Positions 6,565-9,909 of a stretch of 9,909 nt of DNA are shown here, piece after piece. The notes below the pieces were generated by a model. It saw nothing but the letters and a program-made list of their open reading frames with translations, ran no database searches and had not been told where the DNA came from. Position 1 is the first letter of the stretch; every line of letters begins with the position of its first letter. Source of the DNA: Noviherbaspirillum sp. Its GTDB lineage: Bacteria; Pseudomonadota; Gammaproteobacteria; Burkholderiales; Burkholderiaceae. The position numbers were made by a program, and so were the translations under genes. Location: positions 1 to 9,909 of the forward strand of contig JAQGLQ010000412.1 in NCBI GenBank assembly GCA_028292785.1, read 5' to 3'.

Positions 6565-7548
6565 CTATTCGTTGGCGAGAATCAGTGGGACGAAGAGTTC
6601 GTCGATGTTCGATCGTTTGCTGGTGAAGCGTTGATCGAACAGGTACTGGTCGAGCGCTTCAATGGTCGGGCGGTTCGGTTCCACGCCGTAGGGCCAGGGG
6701 TCCTTGCCGAACACCGCATCCATTTCGTCGAGATCGTCGAACAGCCACGGTAGCATGTAGCGGTTGGTGCCGGAAAAGCGCATCTGCTCCAGGCACCAGT
6801 CCTTGGCCTGCACGAAGGCCTTGTACATGCTTTCCGCGATCCATGGCTTGGCGGCGAGCAGTTCCTCGCGGATCACGACGGTATGCATCATCGGAAAGAT
6901 GCCGGTCTTGCGGTAATACTCCTGCTCCACCCTGCGCGCATCGGGAAACAGTTTCGCGATATCGGGATGGTGCCCCATCGCCGCCGGCCGCCGCGCGCCG
7001 ATGCAGGCATCCAGTTCGCCGTCGACCAGCATCTGGTTGAGCGTGGTCTCGGAAACGAAATCGATTTTCAGCGGACCTGGCGGCCGGATATCGAGGGAAT
7101 TCTGTTCGCGCGCCGCGTTCATTCCGCCTTCGAACCAGTGGATGCTGTCGAGATCGACGCCGTATTCATGCTGCAGCATGCCGCGTATCCATACCGCCGC
7201 CGTCTGCCGGTATTCCGGGACGCCGATGCGCTTGCCGTGGAGGTCCTTCGGAGCGGTGATGCCGGAGCGCTTGTTGATGAAGACGTAGCCGTGGCGGAAC
7301 AGGCGCACCGGGAATACCGGCAGCGCAATGAACGGGAAATTGCCTTTCTGGCGTGCCTGGATGTACATCGACATAGACATCTCGGCGAGATCGAAGGAGT
7401 GCTTCTTGATCATGCGCGCGAAGATCTCGGGCGGGGACTGGATGGAGAGATAGGTCAGGTCGATGCCTTCGGGGCGGACCACGCCGTTTTGCAGGGCTTC
7501 CATGCGATCGTAGGGGCCGCAGGCGAGAGTGAGGGGGAGGTTTGCCAA
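6565..7548 (-). CDS. 4,5-dihydroxyphthalate decarboxylase-like / NMT1-type SBP-fold protein
   Basis: This 327-residue protein matches, from memory, the family of Pseudomonas phthalate-pathway 4,5-dihydroxyphthalate decarboxylase (about 330 residues), whose members are often auto-annotated as ABC-transporter substrate-binding proteins because of an NMT1/periplasmic-binding fold. Characteristic blocks: LACGPYDR (8-15), VRPEGIDLTYL (24-34), FDLAEMSMSMY (52-62), KDLHGKRIGVPEYRQTAAVW (101-120) and FPMMHTVVIRE (218-228). There is no signal peptide, which favours a cytoplasmic enzyme over a periplasmic receptor. A decarboxylase would remove CO2 from a dihydroxylated aromatic carboxylate made by the neighbouring dioxygenase; that step is inferred. 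The start is TTG at 7548: an in-frame TAA sits 9 nt upstream, the next Met is residue 16, and AAGGAA is ideally spaced. It lies 128 nt after the beta subunit and 8 nt before the Bug gene. The exact substrate, and whether it is an enzyme at all, remain open. Confidence 0.82.
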   Translation of the reverse strand: MANLPLTLACGPYDRMEALQNGVVRPEGIDLTYLSIQSPPEIFARMIKKHSFDLAEMSMSMYIQARQKGNFPFIALPVFPVRLFRHGYVFINKRSGITAPKDLHGKRIGVPEYRQTAAVWIRGMLQHEYGVDLDSIHWFEGGMNAAREQNSLDIRPPGPLKIDFVSETTLNQMLVDGELDACIGARRPAAMGHHPDIAKLFPDARRVEQEYYRKTGIFPMMHTVVIREELLAAKPWIAESMYKAFVQAKDWCLEQMRFSGTNRYMLPWLFDDLDEMDAVFGKDPWPYGVEPNRPTIEALDQYLFDQRFTSKRSNIDELFVPLILANE

Positions 7549-7560
7549 TGTGTTTCCTTA
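7546..7560 (-). promoter_or_regulatory. Strong ribosome site fixing a TTG start
   Basis: Reading on the minus strand: TAAGGAAACACATTG. The Shine-Dalgarno AAGGAA (7554-7559) overlaps an in-frame TAA (7558-7560) and is 5 nt from the TTG (7546-7548). The stop excludes any earlier start in this frame, and there is no ATG until codon 16, inside a conserved block, so TTG is the only credible initiator. Confidence 0.8.
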
Positions 7561-7636
7561 TTGTGAATACCGTTTTTGCGTGCGCCTGCCTGGCTTCTTC
7601 CCCGCTAGGGGTAAGGCTGAGATGAGGCTGAGCGTT

Positions 7637-7659
7637 CGGGACACGGATTTGTCGTCCCG
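7637..7659 (-). other. Intergenic hairpin between beta subunit and decarboxylase-like gene
   Basis: CGGGAC (7637-7642) and GTCCCG (7654-7659) form a perfect 6-bp stem, extendable by an AC/GT pair of base pairs with one bulged C, giving a loop of about 6 nt. It starts 18 nt after the beta-subunit stop. No T-run follows on either strand, so it is more likely an mRNA-stabilising or processing structure than an intrinsic terminator. A second, weaker stem, CCCC-GCTA-GGGG, lies at 7600-7611. The rest of the 128-nt gap (7549-7676) shows no gene and no convincing promoter. Confidence 0.45.
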
Positions 7660-7676
7660 GGCCGCCCGCTCCTTCG

Positions 7677-8174
7677 TCAAACAATAAACGTAATGTTATA
7701 AAGCGGCAGATCGCGATTGATCAGATTTACCTTCTTTTGCCTGATGCGCCAGCCGTTCCCGTCGCCCGTGCGCGTCAGCAGATATTCCGCCCGGCCCGCA
7801 AGCATCCGTTGCTGGCCCAGTCCGAGCTGCGACAGGTCGCCGGGCCGCAATTCGATCAACATCAGATTGCAATGCACGCGCACCTGTCCCTCGTCGGCAT
7901 CGGCGACCGCGACGTTGGCGATGTTGTGCAGCGTGCGCGATACCGGGTCCTGCGCATGCGCCCGCGTGCGAGTGATGCGGTACACGCGCTCTTCCAGACG
8001 CGCGTGGTCATCGTAAATCAGGGACGGTTCGAAATCGGGATCGCCATCGACAGTGGGAAGCCAGTACAGGCAGTCGTCGGTGAACAGTTCCAGCCACTGC
8101 TGGAACTGGTTCTCGTCGAGCAGGCGCGCTTCTTCGATCAGGAATACCTCGGCTTCTTCTCGGGTCATCCTCAT
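7677..8174 (-). CDS. Aromatic-ring-hydroxylating dioxygenase beta subunit
   Basis: Small (beta) subunit of a Rieske non-heme iron dioxygenase, 165 residues, within the usual 155-190 range. It has the NTF2/SnoaL-like cone fold that packs with alpha subunits into an alpha3beta3 hexamer and has no catalytic metal. Seen in the sequence: the N-terminal helix with EEARLLDENQFQQWLELF, then LYWLPTVDGDP, the ERVYRITRTRAHAQDP stretch, SRTLHNIANV, and the ending KVNLINRDLPLYNITFIV, which resembles benzoate-dioxygenase-type beta subunits. An ATG at 8207 is in frame, but the ATG at 8174 overlaps the alpha-subunit stop as ATGA, is preceded by GGGGGCGG, and gives the normal N-terminus, so I chose it. It partners directly with the upstream alpha subunit and is co-translated with it. 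Confidence 0.93.
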   Translation of the reverse strand: MRMTREEAEVFLIEEARLLDENQFQQWLELFTDDCLYWLPTVDGDPDFEPSLIYDDHARLEERVYRITRTRAHAQDPVSRTLHNIANVAVADADEGQVRVHCNLMLIELRPGDLSQLGLGQQRMLAGRAEYLLTRTGDGNGWRIRQKKVNLINRDLPLYNITFIV

Positions 8175-9427
8175 GCCGCCGCCCCCTGTGCCATGAGGCG
8201 TTTCCATTCGCGGTAGGCGGCGCGCTGCGGCGCTTCGTCGGTGGTATGGCCGCCGATATGCTTGCCGTTTTCGACAGTCTCGCGGTGCAGGCCGCGATGC
8301 ATGAGCACCCAGTCCACGCCTTTGGCTTTCATGCCGGTCTGGCTGGTGACGAATACTTCCATGTCGTCGGGGGCGCCGAAGCCGGCCGGGCCGAAGAAGC
8401 GCTCATGCGTGCGCAGGCGCTCGCGGTTGAGATCGTCATCCACGCCGCCGAGCAGGGTCGGCTGCATCACCACCACCGTCTCGTCGACCGATAGCGGCTT
8501 GATCACGCGGATGTGCGATTCGAACAGAAACAGGTTGGGAAAGATCAGCAGGTTGCGCTGCCCGAGGATCTCGTCGGTGCGTTCGGCGCCATAGCTCTTC
8601 TCCAGCTGCGCGTGGAAACCGGAAAGCCGGGCGTCGCGGTATTCGAACTGTCCCGCCATGCCGCCGCTGGGGCGATCGATGAACCCGTCGCCGTGGCTGA
8701 GTCCGACCACCGAGCCGGTGTTGCGCAGGGCCTTCACGGTGCCGACCTTTTGCTGGCCCGCGAATTCGACCACTTTCAGGAACGACTCATGCACATAGTT
8801 GCCGTGGTAGCCGTCGGTGCCGTTCTCCATCTGGAATTTCCAGTTGGCCGGATAGGAAAACTGGTGGGCGCCGCGGGTGACGGTGATGGTGCCGGTCGGC
8901 GAGCGTTCCACCCACAGGTCGATATAGGGCCGCACATCCGCCAGGCGTTGAGCCAGCGTTTCGCCGCCCGGGCGCAGGCGGGCGAAGATCAGCCCGCGAT
9001 AGGAATCGACCTCGGCTTGCGCGAGCCCGAGGCTGGCATGGTCGAGCTGCTTGTAGCCGCTCGCCTGCGCGGTCGACACCAATGCGCCATCGCTTCCATA
9101 AGTCCAGTTGTGATACGGGCAGCGGAAGTAGTCGGTATTGCCGCGCCGCAGGCGGCTCACGACCGAACCGCGATGGCGGCAGCGATTCAGCATCACATGG
9201 ACCTTGCCGTCGGCGGCGCGGCTGACAATCGCCGGCTGGGTGCCGATGGTGGTGGTGATGTAATCGCCCGGGGCGGGCAGTTCGGATTCATGCGCCACGT
9301 AGACCCAGGTGGTTTCGAAGATGCGCTGCATCTCCAGTTCGAACACCGACGGGTCGGTATAAATGTCGGTGCGAACGCGAAATTCGCTCGGGTCGTCTAC
9401 GACCAGCGCGTCGGGTGAAACTGTCAT
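8171..9427 (-). CDS. Rieske aromatic-ring-hydroxylating dioxygenase alpha subunit (benzoate-dioxygenase-like)
   Basis: Catalytic subunit (418 residues) of a two-component-type oxygenase that adds O2 across an aromatic ring using electrons from a separate reductase. The Rieske [2Fe-2S] ligands are C83-x-H85 and C103-x2-H106, 17 residues apart (CRHRGS...CPYHNW). The mononuclear iron site is DGYHGNYVH with D205 bridging to H208 and H213, and the third ligand is likely in GAPDDMEVF (D354/D355). Segments such as YTDPSVFELEMQRIFE and RGAHQFSYPANWKFQMENG resemble BenA-type enzymes, pointing to a carboxylated single-ring substrate, but substrate cannot be fixed from sequence. The Rieske motif has Asn107 where Gly is most common. 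The ATG at 9427 is preceded by AGGAGT at good spacing, which sits inside a small dyad (CAGGA-C-TCCTG, 9430-9440). It is first gene of the minus-strand catabolic run and divergent from a second Bug gene. Confidence 0.94.
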   Translation of the reverse strand: MTVSPDALVVDDPSEFRVRTDIYTDPSVFELEMQRIFETTWVYVAHESELPAPGDYITTTIGTQPAIVSRAADGKVHVMLNRCRHRGSVVSRLRRGNTDYFRCPYHNWTYGSDGALVSTAQASGYKQLDHASLGLAQAEVDSYRGLIFARLRPGGETLAQRLADVRPYIDLWVERSPTGTITVTRGAHQFSYPANWKFQMENGTDGYHGNYVHESFLKVVEFAGQQKVGTVKALRNTGSVVGLSHGDGFIDRPSGGMAGQFEYRDARLSGFHAQLEKSYGAERTDEILGQRNLLIFPNLFLFESHIRVIKPLSVDETVVVMQPTLLGGVDDDLNRERLRTHERFFGPAGFGAPDDMEVFVTSQTGMKAKGVDWVLMHRGLHRETVENGKHIGGHTTDEAPQRAAYREWKRLMAQGAAA

Positions 9428-9483
9428 GCCAGGACTCCTGAAATCAAACCTGAAAAACTACCAGCCGACAAACTCAGCAAAAT

Positions 9484-9496
9484 GTGACAATGTTAC
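9484..9496. promoter_or_regulatory. Candidate operator dyad GTGAC-AAT-GTTAC
   Basis: Imperfect inverted repeat (4 of 5 base pairs match between the arms) at 9484-9488 and 9492-9496. It overlaps the candidate -35 of the plus-strand promoter and the -10-like hexamer of the minus strand, a good position for a regulator acting on both genes. The family of such a regulator cannot be told. Confidence 0.3.
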
Positions 9497-9521
9497 CGAT
9501 AGTTAGCAAAAAGTGTAGCAT
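9493..9521 (+). promoter_or_regulatory. Candidate sigma-70 promoter for the second Bug gene
   Basis: TTACCG (9493-9498) and TAGCAT (9516-9521) are separated by 17 bp, matching the sigma-70 consensus at 3 of 6 and 4 of 6 positions. Transcription would start near 9528, leaving a leader of about 45 nt. A weak match, proposed from spacing and location only. Confidence 0.3.
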
Positions 9522-9573
9522 GCGTGTGACGGTCGCGCTTGGCGACTGATGATCGAACCTAGGAGAAATGCTG

Positions 9574-9909
9574 ATGAAAGCTCTGCTGGCCGCCTTGGCT
9601 CTTGTATGTGTTATTCCGGCGCAGGTCCTTGCCGCCGATAATCCCGCTTCCAATTATCCGAACAAGCCCATAAAGCTGATCGTTCCCTATACCGCCGGCG
9701 GCGGCTACGATGTGGTCGCGCGTCTGCTCGCGCAGCGCCTGTCCGAGCGCTGGGGACAGCAGGTTCTGGTCGACAACCGGGCAGGCGCCAATGGCAATAT
9801 CGGCGCCGGCATGGTCGCCAAGGCCGTTCCCGATGGCTACACCCTGCTACTGGGCGGCATCGGTCCCAATGCGATCAACCCCAGCATCTACGGCGACAAG
9901 ACCGGGTAC
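9574..9909 (+). CDS. Second Bug/TctC-family substrate-binding protein (3' end missing)
   Basis: The first 112 residues of another periplasmic tricarboxylate-type binding protein; the frame is open to the right edge. The N-terminus (MKALLAALALVCVIPAQVLA) is a Sec-type signal peptide, with cleavage predicted after residue 20. Family blocks follow: YPNKPIKLIVPYTAGGG, ARLLAQRLSERWGQQVLVDN, RAGANGNIGAG and VPDGYTLLLGG. By hand alignment it is identical to the other Bug protein of the window at about 42 of 68 positions over this N-terminal stretch. An ATG at 9568 is in frame but lies only 2 nt from AGGAG (9561-9565); the ATG at 9574 has 8 nt spacing and a better signal peptide start, so I chose it. 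It is divergent from the dioxygenase genes and probably shares their regulation and substrate class; the ligand is unknown. Confidence 0.9.
   Translation, partial: MKALLAALALVCVIPAQVLAADNPASNYPNKPIKLIVPYTAGGGYDVVARLLAQRLSERWGQQVLVDNRAGANGNIGAGMVAKAVPDGYTLLLGGIGPNAINPSIYGDKTGY

Larger units (their letters stand above)
9428..9573. promoter_or_regulatory. Divergent control region of the catabolic module
   Basis: This 146-bp gap between the dioxygenase alpha start (minus) and the second Bug gene (plus) is clearly more AT-rich than the genes, as expected for promoters. No regulator gene lies in the window, so one encoded elsewhere must act if expression is controlled. On the minus strand a TAACAT -10-like hexamer (complement of 9490-9495) lacks a fitting -35, which would suit an activator-dependent promoter. 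A direct repeat GTTA occurs at 9492 and 9502, one helical turn apart. Confidence 0.6.

Noticed and set aside
7600..7632. Plus-strand AGGGGTAAGGCTGAGAT resembles the 5' part of a TPP riboswitch (THI box)
   Set aside because: The essential second half (ACCTGA...GGATAATGCCAGCG-like) is absent, and the strand points away from any gene start; the similarity is likely chance, partly from the AGGCTGAG direct repeat at 7614-7621 and 7625-7632.
8513..9418. Plus-strand open frame of 301 codons opposite the dioxygenase alpha subunit
   Set aside because: Antisense shadow of a gene with intact Rieske and iron-site motifs; no motif of its own and no ribosome site noted.

Overview
The window (about 62-63% GC by eye, dense genes with short or overlapping junctions) looks like a chromosomal segment from a beta-proteobacterium, most likely Burkholderiales. 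The main clue is two tripartite-tricarboxylate (Bug/TctC-type) periplasmic binding proteins, a family greatly expanded in that order, next to an aromatic-ring dioxygenase. Species cannot be named from this sequence.

The window has two functional modules. Left module (1-5616), surface polysaccharide: a minus-strand run reads, in transcription order, a CapK/PaaK-like adenylate-forming enzyme (2705-4162), a GT4-type glycosyltransferase (1598-2695) and a heparinase II/III-like polysaccharide lyase (1-1598, cut by the left edge). The junctions are 9 nt and a 1-nt TAATG overlap, so these are almost certainly one transcript. A 284-bp divergent intergenic region (4163-4446) separates them from a plus-strand ATP-grasp enzyme (4447-5616). 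This combination (sugar transferase, lyase, acyl-activating enzyme, ATP-grasp ligase) is typical of exopolysaccharide or capsule loci and suggests a polymer with acyl or aminoacyl decoration.

Right module (5588-9909), aromatic or carboxylate catabolism: a minus-strand run reads Rieske dioxygenase alpha subunit (8171-9427), beta subunit (7677-8174, ATGA overlap), a 128-nt gap with a hairpin, a 4,5-dihydroxyphthalate decarboxylase/NMT1-like protein (6565-7548, TTG start), and a Bug/TctC binding protein (5588-6556, 8-nt gap). A second Bug/TctC gene (9574 to the right edge) is divergent from the alpha subunit across 146 bp of shared control region. Together these suggest uptake of an aromatic (poly)carboxylate, dihydroxylation and possibly decarboxylation. 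No reductase/ferredoxin, diol dehydrogenase, membrane transporter subunit or regulator lies in the window.

The two modules meet tail to tail with a 29-bp overlap of coding ends (5588-5616) and no visible terminator. Two real genes are truncated by the window edges (heparinase on the left, second Bug protein on the right). No rRNA, tRNA, CRISPR array, insertion sequence or attachment site was seen.
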